A stretch of DNA of 64,000 bases from Siphonodentalium dalli (taxonomy: Eukaryota; Mollusca; Scaphopoda; Gadilida; Siphonodentaliidae), in contig CP136067.1 in assembly GCA_032622095.1 (NCBI GenBank), positions 124,411,030 through 124,475,029 on the forward strand, given 5' to 3'. This document shows, piece by piece, positions 33,206 to 43,968 of this stretch; within the stretch, counting starts at the first letter, position 1; every line of letters begins with the position of its first letter. The notes beneath the pieces were generated by a model, which ran no database searches, was not told the origin of the DNA, and saw nothing but the letters and a program-made list of their open reading frames with translations. Position numbers and translations under genes: made by a program.

Positions 33206-33418
33206 ACAGCTACCTGATACTTGTTATCAGCGGATCCTGATAGCCTGTGAATTCTCTGAGCTCCTAGCATGCCTCAATTTGTAACCAAAACAAAAGGTAC
33301 CATGAGATCTGTGAGAGAATTTACTACTGTTTGGCATTGTGCTGTTAAGAGTGACAGAATTGGTGGTTCAAAGGAGGAGGTACAGCTGTAAATTTGAAGC
33401 TTGACACCCCTCACCTAA

Positions 33419-33888
33419 CCCCACTAAACCTGTTCTGCCTTTTGTTTCTAAACTAAGGCCCATTGGCCATGTATAATATGTGCTTTGCATGGCGACCTCT
33501 CCCCACCAAAGTTGACTCTTTGAGAAACAACAATTTTGAGAAACAACAATTACCATTGCTCTTTCTCTCTTGAGTCTACTAACCAAATCCTATACTTTCC
33601 CCACCAGGTTTGCAAATGACATGTCAACTAATGTATTAACAATTGGGTTTCTTTGCTGAAGATTCTGCTACATTGGTAGAGTATGGCATCACCCACCATT
33701 CTTTCCCCCATCCCTGACTTTACAGACTGACAATTCAGTTACCTGATACTTGTTATCAGCCGATCCTGATAGCCTGTGAATTCTCTGAGCTCCTGGCATG
33801 CCTCAATTTGTAACCTCAAAACAAAAGGTACCATGAGATCTGTGAGAGAATTTACTACTCTTTGGCATTGTGCTGTTAAGAGTGACAG
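33419..33888 (+). repeat. large tandem duplication, unit 2 (without insertions)
   Basis: CCCCACTAAACCTGTTCTGC through TGCTGTTAAGAGTGACAG. It has a small internal repeat (GAGAAACAACAATT twice) and serves as the empty-site reference for C10 and the 600-bp insertion. Confidence 0.85.
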
Positions 33889-34671
33889 GTTAACACCAGA
33901 CCAATTGTTATCACCTTCTCAACATGTCAGAGACTGACAATGGGGATGGGTAAAAACACAAGGCTGCTTCGGAGATGATAGAGTGTTATATACCGAATAA
34001 TACCCAGTCCGTCATGGTTGACCAATTCTATCGTCTTCTCACCTGATCTTGCTCTCTCCTGATGGAGTCATTTGTCTGCATTAACTGTAGACAATAATCT
34101 GCCATAATAATCTGCCATCTACTAACCCTTGACAAGCTGCCTGCAAGATTTAATTTACCTTAGGGTCAGAGGGTGGACGCCAGGCATAGTCGTACAGGTG
34201 CCCAAAATTTTAGGGGGGGGTGAGATTTTTTGCCCAATTTTTTTTTTTTTACATGATAAATTCATGGTTGTAACTCAGTTTTTGTAGAATATACTTTTGT
34301 ATATAACAATAAATATAACAAAATAGATTTACAGTAACCTTAATTATGAATAATTCGGGCAGAAATGTGAAAAATAGTGTAATTTGCCACAATTTCCTCC
34401 TGAAATACCATTCAATTTGTCCTAAAATGGCTTGAATTTTGAGCTTTAAAAACTTTTGTGGGGAAGGGGGGCGCCAGCCCTCCTACTTAAGCAACCCCCC
34501 CCCCCCCCCCAAATGTTTCAAATTTTGTCTGAGATTCTAGTGCTTCTGGAATCATTCTCAGAGCTTTGATCGTGACATCGATGGTTGAATTGTGATGCCC
34601 ATGGTACTGGGGATGCAGATGTCGACACAAAGTCTGACCAATACTTTGTCGGATTCGAAGCCTCGAATGTG
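33889..34671. other. spacer, no gene seen
   Basis: Contains a T-run near 34240 and a C-run at 34496-34511. No coding signal. Confidence 0.55.
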
Positions 34672-34888
34672 TACAGTAATGCTCTAATTAATCGACTCCT
34701 TAACCACAGCAGAATTATGGGTAACTTTTCAGGATTTAGTCGGAAATATGGCTTGTTGCCATTCATCGGAAAGCTCTCGGGGAGAGTTTTCCTATGAATG
34801 GCAACAAGCCATATTTCCGACTAAATCCTGAAAAGTTACCCATAATTCTGCTGTGGATAAGGAGTCGATTACTAAGGACATTATTGTA
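34672..34888. mobile_element. family C palindromic MITE, copy C11
   Basis: TA-bounded full-length palindrome, centre CTCGGGGAGAG, right end slightly changed (GACATTATTGTA). Confidence 0.87.
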
Positions 34889-35448
34889 GCTCAGAGGACG
34901 GCCCACAAACTAACTGAGCTATCCGCTTCTCTAGATCATGCGATGAATCTCTACTCTGGCTTACGTCCGTAAAGATCATATTCCAACAGTACAAAACCTT
35001 GGAACTTTTTGAAGTTTTGACAGGGAACATTACAAAGTCAAAAACACAGGGAATAGATATCTTAGTTATTATGTGTTCCTTAATAATGTACTTCACTGTT
35101 AGTGAAGGTCTCAACTCGAAATTTCAAGATTTAAGTGACTTTGTGGGATATTTTGCTTTGTGTCGCTTACAATTATGGAGTTTTTCCTGAGTAATTAATT
35201 CAATGTTTATTGTGATATTGGCTCACAAATGTCACAGAAAAGCATGCAATTACGAGTTGGGAATTTCACCTACAGCGAAGTACATTATTAAGGAACAGAT
35301 AATCACTAAGATATATATTCCCTGCGTTATTTTTTCGACTTTATAAGCTTCCCTGTCAAATGTTCCAAGGTTTTGCACTGGTAGAATATGATCTCTACGG
35401 GCGTTAGCCAGAGTAGAGATTCATGGCATGATCTATCCACTCCTCAAA
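34889..35448. repeat. ~560-bp imperfect palindrome between two C hairpins
   Basis: The left arm (about 34900-35105: GATCATGCGATGAATCTCTA, CTTGGAACTTTTTGAAG, GTTCCTTAATAATGTACTTC) pairs with the right arm (about 35265-35440: GAAGTACATTATTAAGGAAC, TAGAGATTCATGGCATGATC). The centre is ~160 bp. A fragment of the same arm (GAGATTCATGGCATGATCTA) recurs at 63852-63872, so it is a dispersed foldback element. Confidence 0.8.
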
Positions 35449-35665
35449 TACAGTAATGCCCTTAGTAATCGACTCTTTAACTACAGCAGAATTATGGGTA
35501 ACTTTTCAGGATTTAGTCGGAAATATGGCTTGTTGCCATTCATCGGAAAGCTCTCGGGGAGAGCTTTACGATGAATGGCAACAAGCCATATTTCCGTCTA
35601 AATCCTGAAAAGTTACCAATAATTCTGCTGTAGTTAAAGAGTCGATTACTAAGGGCATTACTGTA
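35449..35665. mobile_element. family C palindromic MITE, copy C12
   Basis: TA (35449-35450) CAGTAATGCCCTTAGTAATC to GGGCATTACTGTA. It begins exactly where the preceding palindrome ends. Confidence 0.87.
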
Positions 35666-35827
35666 CAATATGCTTCATGAAACTGGCATAAGTTTTGTTT
35701 ATTTAGTTAATTCCTTTTGTTCCGAATCATCCCGGCTTCTGATTGGTGTTTGTTTTATAACAGTCCGCTGTAGAGACAATAGTTAATAAGTATTTAGCGA
35801 GGTTATTCATCTATTTCCATCTGATGT

Positions 35828-36110
35828 TTAACCCTTTCTATACTTAATGGATTCTCCCATCAGTTATAAAATTATACAGTGGAACAGTCTATTACTAATT
35901 TGGAGGGTAAAAGCAGGCAGAAAAAAAGATAATACAAGAGCAGAATGAGGTTCCCAGAGGGGATGAGGGGATGACAGTATGACGAAAAGATAATACAAGT
36001 GCAGAAGGATTCGTATTCTTTGGTGGGAAATGTGCAGATAATAAGTTCAACAAATGGTCATTTTATGAACTTATTTATGAACATTTCCTGAGGGAACTAC
36101 TCGTCAATGA
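35828..36110. mobile_element. family G copy G2, right end lost
   Basis: TTAACCCTTTCTATACTTAA, ATGGATTCTCCCATCAG, then a small insertion carrying a D-like GCAGAATGAGGTTCCCAGAG. Its right end fuses with a truncated E element near 36110. Confidence 0.65.
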
Positions 36111-36442
36111 ATTAGATATCAATTTTTTAAGTTTGTTATTTCTCGAGATGTGTAATAATATGTGGCCCAGAAACACATTGTCAAACCGAGGGTCTCGGAC
36201 AAAATTGAGGATGAAGATGGATAACTCGAAAATCAAGTGGTAATACGTCAAATTTCGTGATAATTCGGCCATATTTTGTTGAACAAAATGTTGATAACAA
36301 GTTTTGGGAAATTTGATACCATAGTTGACAATGGTTAGCATTATTTTGTTGCAATAAATCGATTCTGATAACTAAAGCATATTTTGAAGAAATGTTGTAT
36401 CTTGATGGTATGGGGACCATCTAATCGGATTGAGTACCTTTA
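36110..36442 (-). mobile_element. family E copy E4, left end lost
   Basis: From ATATCAATTTTTTAAGTTTG to ATCGGATTGAGTACCTTTAA. Lacks the first ~100 bp of the family. Confidence 0.7.
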
Positions 36443-36582
36443 ACCATCTGCAGGGTATATCCTCCACCTGTAAAATGGACAACATCGTGATATATGGCCT
36501 ATTTGCTGAAATGATGGTAAACCCCAATAAACAAACCCAAACTACTCGGGGGAGGGGGGGGGGGGGGTTTACAGTCTACCAG

Positions 36583-36699
36583 CAAGCCTTGAAATAGTGT
36601 GTCTTGTCATTTGCAGAATGAGTTCCCCAGAGGGTGAATTTAGTGATGCTATCCCGCTAGCATCACCAAATTCACCCTCTGGGAACCTCATTCTGCTTG
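36583..36699. mobile_element. family D single-hairpin copy with exact 8-bp duplication
   Basis: CAAGCCTTGAAATAGTGTGT, one hairpin, then TTCTGCTTG. Flanked by TCTACCAG at 36575-36582 and 36700-36707. The second hairpin and most of the right end are deleted, so only 117 bp remain. Confidence 0.85.
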
Positions 36700-36707
36700 T
36701 CTACCAG

Positions 36708-37586
36708 TAATTGAGGGGTTAGTAGTTCCCCACTGTTTTTTGGCAACAATAACAATCATATATCTAGCACAATAAAATCCACATTGTTGAACAATATTGG
36801 CAGTTACTTTTGTTTCTTCGATGGCTATCAGCCTGGGTTCGCCATTAATAACACAATAAACACTTGATTTGCCAATAAAGAAAGGAGGGTTGTTATTTGT
36901 TCAGCAGGGCGCCCCACCATTGGTGGCACCAGCTAGCCCCGACCAGCTCTGATATACTGATTACTCTAACATCTATTGTTTTGTTTTTTGCACAGAGTTT
37001 TCTTTGTGGACCACTTGTTCCTTCATATCAGACGATCACTTGATTGTTTGTGGCGTTCCCTCAGTTAATGTTTCCACGACTAACCTGAGATATTGTTCTC
37101 ATTGTTTTTACAGGCAAGAGGTTGATTTAACCCTTGTATATTTATTTTTATCTTATAATTTTTTAGCAATTTTTCCTCAAATACATGTGAAACACCTATG
37201 TGTTTTCCGATCTTGTATCCTGCATGGCAACAAGTCGTATCCTGGATGGTAATCAGTGACTGCATGGGCATGAGATGTGGAAAAGAGGCTCGCTTCATTT
37301 GTAAACAGCTATGATTAACCCATCAATTGGCATCAATTAGTCCTATTATTTTCATAATATGAAACAAAAACATCTATTATATCCATACACTTGAGTCGTT
37401 TGCGATGACAATTCCGAAAACACTAAATAAATTTGCTTGCATTCCAGAAACGAAAATTAATCATCATTGGTGTCAGGCCTGATGGTGATGCACCATGATG
37501 TCAGCTGTATGGTGCATTATCTATATACATGTATGAGCAACGACATAGTTCTCATAAAATAGCACCTGTTTGATGATAGTATGTTG
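36708..37586. other. spacer, no gene seen
   Basis: No coding or repeat family recognised. The open frames at 37004-37298 on opposite strands overlap and look like chance. Confidence 0.5.
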
Positions 37587-37787
37587 TGTGAATTGTAAGA
37601 TAAACTGCATGGTTATCACCACTTTGTGTGTTCCGGAGAAAGGTATTCAAGTCTTGCTACCTTCTCTGGGCTAAATATCATCTTGTCCTGGTGGACTCGA
37701 TGATATACAGCCCATAGAAGGTAGCAAGACTTGAATATGGATCTCGGAAACAAACATGCTGGTGATAACCTATATTTATTCCACACC
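37587..37787. repeat. ~200-bp inverted repeat
   Basis: GGTTATCACC and ATTCAAGTCTTGCTACCTTC on the left pair with GAAGGTAGCAAGACTTGAAT and GGTGATAACC on the right. Arms are about 85 bp, best within the inner 38 bp. A minus-strand open frame (37678-37965) begins upstream and runs into the right arm. It has no recognised domain. Confidence 0.75.
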
Positions 37788-37984
37788 AGTTGAAGTGAGG
37801 CGCAATGTATTCAATATCCCAGCCATTGAATACATATTGTGTTACACCACAAGGGGAATACAAGCCGGAACTACTTTGCTTTGACGTTGTTGCTAAAAGC
37901 GATGACCTACATGACTTCCAACGATCCGCTCCGGTGATGCACAGATAACTACCCTTTTCATACACCCTTTTTGAAAAAAGGTCA

Positions 37985-38710
37985 TAATATGTAATAAGTC
38001 CGTCCGTCCGTCTGTCCGTCCGTTAACATTTTTGGTTTCTGATCGATAACTCCAGTTTGGATTATTTGATCTGAACCAAAGTTGGTATGTGTATTTCCCA
38101 GCTTAAGATACAGGCCAAGTTCGAATATGGGTTCCGTCCAATAATTTTTACATGAGTTCCAGCACTTTTTCGACTTATAATTTGACTGTCTGTTAATATT
38201 TTTGGTTTCCGACCGATAACTCCAGTTTGAATTATTTGATCTGAACCAAAGTTGGTGTGTGGATTTCCCAGCTGAAAATATAGGACAAGTTCGAATATGG
38301 GTTCCGTCCAATTATTTTTACATGAGTTACGGCCCTTTTTCGACTTAGAATTTGACCATCTGTTAACATTTTTGGTTTCCAACCGATAACTCCAGTTTGG
38401 ATTATTTGATCTGAACCAAAGTTGGTATATGTATTTCCCAGCTAACGATACAGGCCAATTTCGAATATGGGTTCCGTCCAGTTATTTTAATGTGAGTTAC
38501 AGCCCTTTTTCGACTTAGAATTTGACCAATTTCATAACATTTCGGTTTCTGATTGATAACTCCAGTTTTGATTATTTGATCTGAACCAAAGCTGGTATGT
38601 TTATTTCCCGGCTAAAACTACAGGCCAAGTTCGAATATAGGTTCTGTCTAATTATTTTCACATGAGTTACAGCCATTTTTCGACTTAGAATTTGACCGCA
38701 TTTTGGCATT
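37985..38710. repeat. ~170-bp tandem repeat, about 4 copies
   Basis: GTCCGTCCGTCTGTCCGTCC leads into units starting near 38025, 38195, 38363 and 38534. Each contains GATAACTCCAGTTTGGATTA, TGATCTGAACCAAAGTTGG, GTTCGAATATGGGTTCCGTC and TTTTTCGACTTAGAATTTGA. Related pieces lie at 42395-42490 and 53560-53720. Confidence 0.9.
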
Positions 38711-38945
38711 GAAATTAGGGGTATATTAGATATTCTTCAAATGTAAGCCCAAAGTATTATTTTATTTTGCGGTAGTACAATTCGAAATAGCTAAAGGGCG
38801 TATTTTGCCACGCCCTAGCGATATTCTTATTTTTTTTATCAGACTTAAATCACAATAAATGTAGTTACAGGATCAAAGTTGGTCACATTCATGGATTAAA
38901 TTTATCCAACACAAGTGGTATGGAATAAATTCAGAACACAACTTG

Positions 38946-39017
38946 CATCGTAAGAGAATGCACTGGCATAGGATCTTTATGCTGCACCAGTGCAGCTTCT
39001 GTCATGAAAGGGTTATA
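38946..39017 (+). mobile_element. family B right-end fragment
   Basis: GTAAGAGAATGCACTGGC, GCTGCACCAGTGCAGC, GTCATGAAAGGGTTA. Confidence 0.65.
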
Positions 39018-39585
39018 TAACACTGCTAAATGGAGCCTCACACAGTCCCAAGCAGACAACAGTCATCAGTGCTTTATTCTCTCTGTATGGGGCTCCATAA
39101 AGGGTTAACATCAGAAATCCTGTCAGAATAAAACATCATTAACCACAAACTAAACTGATTGTTTCCGAAACAATTATACTGTTTTAAATTGAATTTACTG
39201 TAACAGTAGAACACAAATATCTGTAGAAATGTGGTTTACATCTCCACAAGAAAAAACAATGCTAGAGTGTTCACAGATGGCTGAATGTGCTTTGAATTGT
39301 CTTTCTCTGGCGTTCTGAGGGAGTTTAATTGTTGGATAAATAGGTGGCAGCATTCTGAAGGATTTCACAAGAGGTGGATTCCTGCTAGCTGTCATCACGA
39401 ACGGAAGTCGAGATTCATGCTTTATGTATTATTGTGTAATAGGTTCCCGTCTTCAAAGTGTTTCCTGATCACATCTGCATACTTACGATTTGTGCTATCC
39501 TATAAATTGTTTTGTTAAAATTCAACAATTTTAATTGTTTTTAACGCTTTGATTCCTTGTCCAGTTGTTCCTACGTAGACTTTTG
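39018..39585. other. spacer, no gene seen
   Basis: Short open frames on both strands around 39195-39518, none convincing. Confidence 0.5.
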
Positions 39586-40048
39586 CAAGCCTGCACAAGT
39601 CTGCACAAGCCTGCAAATAGTAAATCGAATTAGGTCCCCAGAGGGTGAATTTAGTACCGCTATCCGGCATAGCAGGCTAGCATCACCAAATTCACCCTCT
39701 GGAGACCTCATTCTGGTTAGGCCTCATCTTCTGGGAAGTATCTATAATATAAAATTAACATTGTGTTTAGTTACTTCTTCCCTTCTGGGAAGTTTCTATA
39801 TCCCCTAATTTTCAGAAGGTAAAATGCATAATCAAGTCGCCCAATGGGTGAACATCACCAACTTCAACTGGGGAACTTCACAAACTTCAACTAGGGAACT
39901 TCAATCTGATCCTAGGTCTACCATAGAAGTCGAGGGCCTAAGCAGAATGAGGATCCCAGATGCTAGCCTGCTGTGCGGGATAGCATCACTAAATTCACCC
40001 TCTGGGAACCTCATTCTGCAAATGACAGACATGCTATTTGCAGGCTTG
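39586..40048. mobile_element. family D element, long form with altered interior
   Basis: CAAGCCTGCACAAGTCTGC (a small internal duplication) to TATTTGCAGGCTTG. Hairpins lie at about 39630-39715 and 39945-40018. The interior reads in the opposite orientation to other long copies (GAACTTCAATCTGA rather than TCAGATTGAAGTTC), indicating inversion of the middle. Confidence 0.7.
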
Positions 40049-40116
40049 GTATTGATTTCTCAGTCAATTTATTTCTCAGAAACAGGTCAGAAGCAGAAAC
40101 ATGAGGGTGTCACCAC

Positions 40117-40138
40117 CCCCCCCCCCCCCCCCCCCCCC
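40117..40138 (+). repeat. poly-C run
   Basis: About 20 consecutive C after CACCACC, between a D and an E element. Confidence 0.9.
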
Positions 40139-40146
40139 ATAACACA

Positions 40147-40443
40147 TTAAAGATGCATAACCTGAAATAACGCTCCTAAATTACTATTTCTTTGGCTTCG
40201 GGGTAAAAAATATTTTTATTGGAGTCGAGGAACCCACCCATCAAAGCTTAGTAATATCAGATATAAATTTTGGAAATCTGTTAATTTTCAGTTCCTAGAA
40301 TATTTGGTGGCCTAGCAAATATTTAACGAGCCGACCGACATGCTCTCGATACCAAATTGTTGATATATAACACGTTTTGCAGTTAAATTGGGCATATGAA
40401 TCCTGAGTTCCAGTTAAAGATGCATTATCTGAATTAACTGATG
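40147..40443 (-). mobile_element. family E copy E5, incomplete
   Basis: TAAAGATGCATAACCTGAAA, GGAGTCGAGGAACCCACCC, then it degenerates after AACACGTTTTGCAGTTAAA. Confidence 0.65.
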
Positions 40444-40909
40444 CTGTTAAAGATACTCAATCCGATCGACACTCCTAAATTACTATTTCTTTGGCTTTGG
40501 GTATAAAAAATATTTGATTCGAGTCGAGGAACCCACCCATCAAAGCTCAGAGTGATCAGATATCGATTTTTAAAGTTTGTTATTCTCGAGATGTGCAATT
40601 ATTTGTAGCCCAGAAAAACTTTTGTCAAATGGATTGTCTGGACAAAATTGCGGATGAAGATGGATAACTTTAAAATCAAGTGGTAATATGGCCAAATTTC
40701 ATGATACTCAAGTGACAATACGGCCATATTTCGTTGAACAAAATGTTGATAAATAACAAGTTTTGGGAAATTTGATACCATAGTTGACAGTGGTTATCAT
40801 TATTTTGTTGCAATTAATCGATTCTGATAACTAAAGCGTATTTTGAAGAAATGTTGTTGTTGCATCTTGATGATATTGGGACCGTCTGATCGGATTGAGT
40901 ACCTTTAAC
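40440..40909 (-). mobile_element. family E element, copy E6
   Basis: TTAAAGATACTCAATCCGAT to GATCGGATTGAGTACCTTTAA, ~470 bp. Here both ends carry the same TACTCAATCCGAT version, unlike E2, E3 and E7, where one end reads GCATAATCCGAT. Confidence 0.75.
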
Positions 40910-41554
40910 AGAGGGGTATGAATCCTGCGTACCACTTCGAAATCACCCAAGTCCTGTGTACAAAAAGAGGGTGGGGGGAGATAACACCATCTACTCTAGG
41001 TTGGTAGTTCCCTGCATTCTATCATATTGAATCATGTGTTGTAAAACAAGTAAAAAACTGGACTTTTCCCAGAATAGTTTAATCTCTAGAATAATATAGG
41101 GATTAATGGTTTTGTTTATCCTCCTGACTTAACAAGGTACAGGTAGAGCCAGGCTATAAACACGCAATCAGGGTACCATGTTAACAATATGAAGGGATTT
41201 CCATGGGGATTAGTCATGACACTTGCCAGTTTATTATTGCACGGAGCGATCTATGAGAAACGTCGAGGTTCCGCCACACAATGTGGGGGCCCGATTATGT
41301 TCCGTTATTAGTGTTGGGTTGTATGTCCGACGCACACCGCGGAGAACAGTGGTGTGGATGCTAATCAACGAGGAAACGTCATCTCTGGCAGATATGTTCT
41401 GTACCAATTCGTACTTTGAAACAGTGTTTATGTAAGAAGTGGTCGTGTGAAATTAGAACAGACCTACTGGGGGGCTACACACACAAAGATAACAGAAGTA
41501 ATTAACCATCAATAATCTAAAGTTTAGATTAATCAATGAAGCTTGGGAGAATGG
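40910..41554. other. spacer, no gene seen
   Basis: A 70-codon open frame (41223-41435, +) has no recognised motif. Confidence 0.5.
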
Positions 41555-41637
41555 TATGGTGTATAGAGAACAGTTCAGTCAGACCATTTGTACCTCGAGT
41601 CAAGTTTTCTAAGTGAATATTTAAAGAAATCACCCTT

Positions 41638-41857
41638 TTAAACCCCTTCATATGCTGTTGCAGCATTATAGATTCTGTGCCAGTGCATTCTTCCATAGAG
41701 AGCCTCGCATATATTTGAGAATGCATGGCTTACAATGTCAAGGTAAATATTGTTAGGCCAATGCATTTTCTAATAAATTTGAGGCTCCTATAAGAGAATG
41801 CATTGGCACAAAGTTTTTTCATAAAATTTCAGGACACTCCAGTCACGGAGGTGTTAA
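41638..41857 (+). mobile_element. family B copy B13 between ~87-bp direct repeats
   Basis: TTAAACCCCTTCATATGCTG to GTCACGGAGGTGTTAA. The flanks 41555-41641 and 41858-41944 are diverged direct repeats (AGAGAACAGT, GTCAAGTTTTCTRAGTGAA, AAGAAATCACC). Both hairpins are decayed. Confidence 0.65.
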
Positions 41858-42306
41858 TCATAGATCGACAGAGAACAGTACGACCAATTGTACATCAGTC
41901 AAGTTTTCTGAGTGAAAATTTCAAGAAATCACCATTTTATACCGTAAGAAATTTTCCGACTTTGTCTGTCATAAACAGACATGACTCATTTGAACCCCAA
42001 AATAATGTATGCTTAATTTGGTAAAATGTATCTCAAAACATACATACACGGAAGATTTCTGAAAAAAAATTGTTGATATGGCACTGAAATTACATGTTTT
42101 GTTTCTGATATGTTTCCATATATTGAGATGGTTTAAATTTGAGATGGTTTCGTTTAACTACTGGTTCAATTTTTTTCATAAAGTTGCGCAAAAATTTCAA
42201 CTGTAGACAATGCGAAGAAAATCTTAGAGCTGTTGTCACTCTGAAACATCGATGGTACCACATCATTATGATCAAAATGAAGAGAAAGAAGTGTGTGAAG
42301 ATTTTA

Positions 42307-42772
42307 AATAGTTTCGTGACAGGGGCTGCGCTGGCGCAACATTAAAGATCCTGTGCCAATGCATTCTGTTGTATATGCGAGTTGACCATAGGTCACCTTT
42401 TTGACTTAGAATTTTTGCCAATTGGAGGTTTCCGGATGATAACTTTAGTAAATGTGTACTGAATGAAATTAAATTTGGTATGTAGGTTTACTAGCACTAA
42501 AGACAGGTTTTTATGTGCAAACAACGGTCGTATCAAGCCGACTCTTAGAGGCGGACATGAGGTCTACCGACCTTTTATTTATCATTATTTCTTACATTCT
42601 TTAACAATTTTTTATCATTTTTTTATCATTTTTTTCGTAAATTCTTTAACATTTATTAACAATATAAATGTAAAATATGTTAGGCCTATGGTCGACTCGC
42701 ATATATAAAAGAATGCATTGCTGGCACAGGGTTTTTGCAAAAATTCAGGAAGTTCCAGTTATAATAGAGTTA
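42307..42772 (+). mobile_element. chimeric family B copy B14
   Basis: The left part GGGGCTGCGCTGGCGCAACA and half a hairpin (GAGTTGACCATAGGTCACC) switch abruptly to the CGACTTAGAATTTG-type tandem-repeat sequence (about 42400-42560). It returns to the T-rich spacer, half a hairpin (CTATGGTCGACTCGCATATA) and a right end without TTAA. The foreign block replaces the middle of the element. Confidence 0.6.
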
Positions 42773-42884
42773 AGATAACGCAATATTCCTTCTCCAGACA
42801 TTCCGATTCCAGAATTCCGATAAATACAAATGAATGTTTTTTTATTGGGACCGATCATCGTGTTCAAAATTGTCTTCAATGCTT

Positions 42885-43015
42885 CCTTCTGGGACATATC
42901 ATGCTCGTAGAAAGGTAGTTCAAGTATTTATCAACCTATTTCGATACCGGGAAAAATTCAAAAGCTAATAATATTAAGGTATATTTTGGAGCGCAAACCG
43001 CTGTGTGGATTTAAG
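42885..43015 (-). repeat. dispersed repeat K, inverted copy
   Basis: GGTAGTTCAAGTATTTATCA and TATTTTGGAGCGCAAACCGC match the complement of 6912-7045. Confidence 0.55.
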
Positions 43016-43968
43016 ACTGAAAAATTATAACTCGCTTTAGAACTTCTTTATCAATAATACATCAGAAACAAGGCGCAAGACAAGTGGCTGGTCACGGTCA
43101 TTGTCCGACAAAAATAGCTTATGTCCAGTGCACTTCTGTATATATTGGACATTCTGTCCAATGCAAATTTTATAACAATCTTTATCTGTTTGGGTACGTC
43201 CAAGGATCCACTAGTGGCCAAATTTGATAATGAAAGTAAAAACTAGTTCTTTTTTCATTTTAGATCAATTCAGAGTGAATATAATCATGTCGTTTGTAAA
43301 CGTAAATCGACTTAAAGTTTTTGAAATTTTGAAAACAATAATAACATGGGTTTTTCCTGGGTGGCGATTGGATGCTCACTAAAATGTGTGCATCATTGAC
43401 GAATAATAAGTCAATTGGAAATTTAAATACTGCCTCGTACAGTACATCTGAAGATTGACAGGCATGAAATGACCAATACCGCCGATTTGGTGCCTTGTCA
43501 TTTTGACAGTCAGTAAAAAAATTATTTATTTTGAGCCTTGATAAAAAATCATAAGATTCCATGAATACTCTTAGCAAACATCATAGTATCTTCTGTAGCT
43601 TTACACTATCCGAGTACTTTTAGATGCTGGTGGCATTCGAGGTTGAGATATCTGACATAGCTAGCTGTCAGTATCTCTCCTCTAACTACCCACAGTCCAC
43701 ACTGATTAGCACCATTGTACGGTTCTTTGGTAGTTACTTCTGTCAGTGAACCCGCTATTGTTAATTGCTTTGTTGCACAGTAAACAATACAGCCAATTTA
43801 GCAAATATCTGTATTCTTTAGAAATGTCATTTACCATCCCGTACAAGTGGCTGGCATCAGACAGATTTTTATTGAACACTTTGTTCTGAATCTCGCTCAC
43901 TGAACCTTATATTGTAAATCCATAGGCAGTGTTGCTTTGAGAGATGGCCATAGATTTCCTGGAAGTTA
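43016..43968. other. spacer with two doubtful minus-strand open frames
   Basis: Frames at 43260-43577 (105 codons) and 43706-43900 (64 codons) are among the longer non-repeat frames. They show no recognised domain. A C-x2-C...H-x3-H pattern in the first is probably coincidental. Confidence 0.45.

Larger units (their letters stand above)
32187..33357 (+). repeat. large tandem duplication, unit 1 (carries two insertions)
   Basis: CCCACTAAACCTGTTTTGCC through TGCTGTTAAGAGTGACAG. It corresponds to unit 2 (33419-33888, ~470 bp). The extra length is a C hairpin (32300-32415) and a ~600-bp insertion (32605-33205), neither present in unit 2. Confidence 0.85.

Noticed and set aside
37678-37965. 95-codon minus-strand frame
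   Set aside because: Runs into the arm of a 200-bp inverted repeat and has no recognised domain. Kept only as a note to that repeat.
43260-43577. 105-codon minus-strand frame with a C-x2-C ... H-x3-H pattern
   Set aside because: Spacing does not fit a C2H2 finger and there is no second finger. The length is expected by chance in AT-rich DNA.
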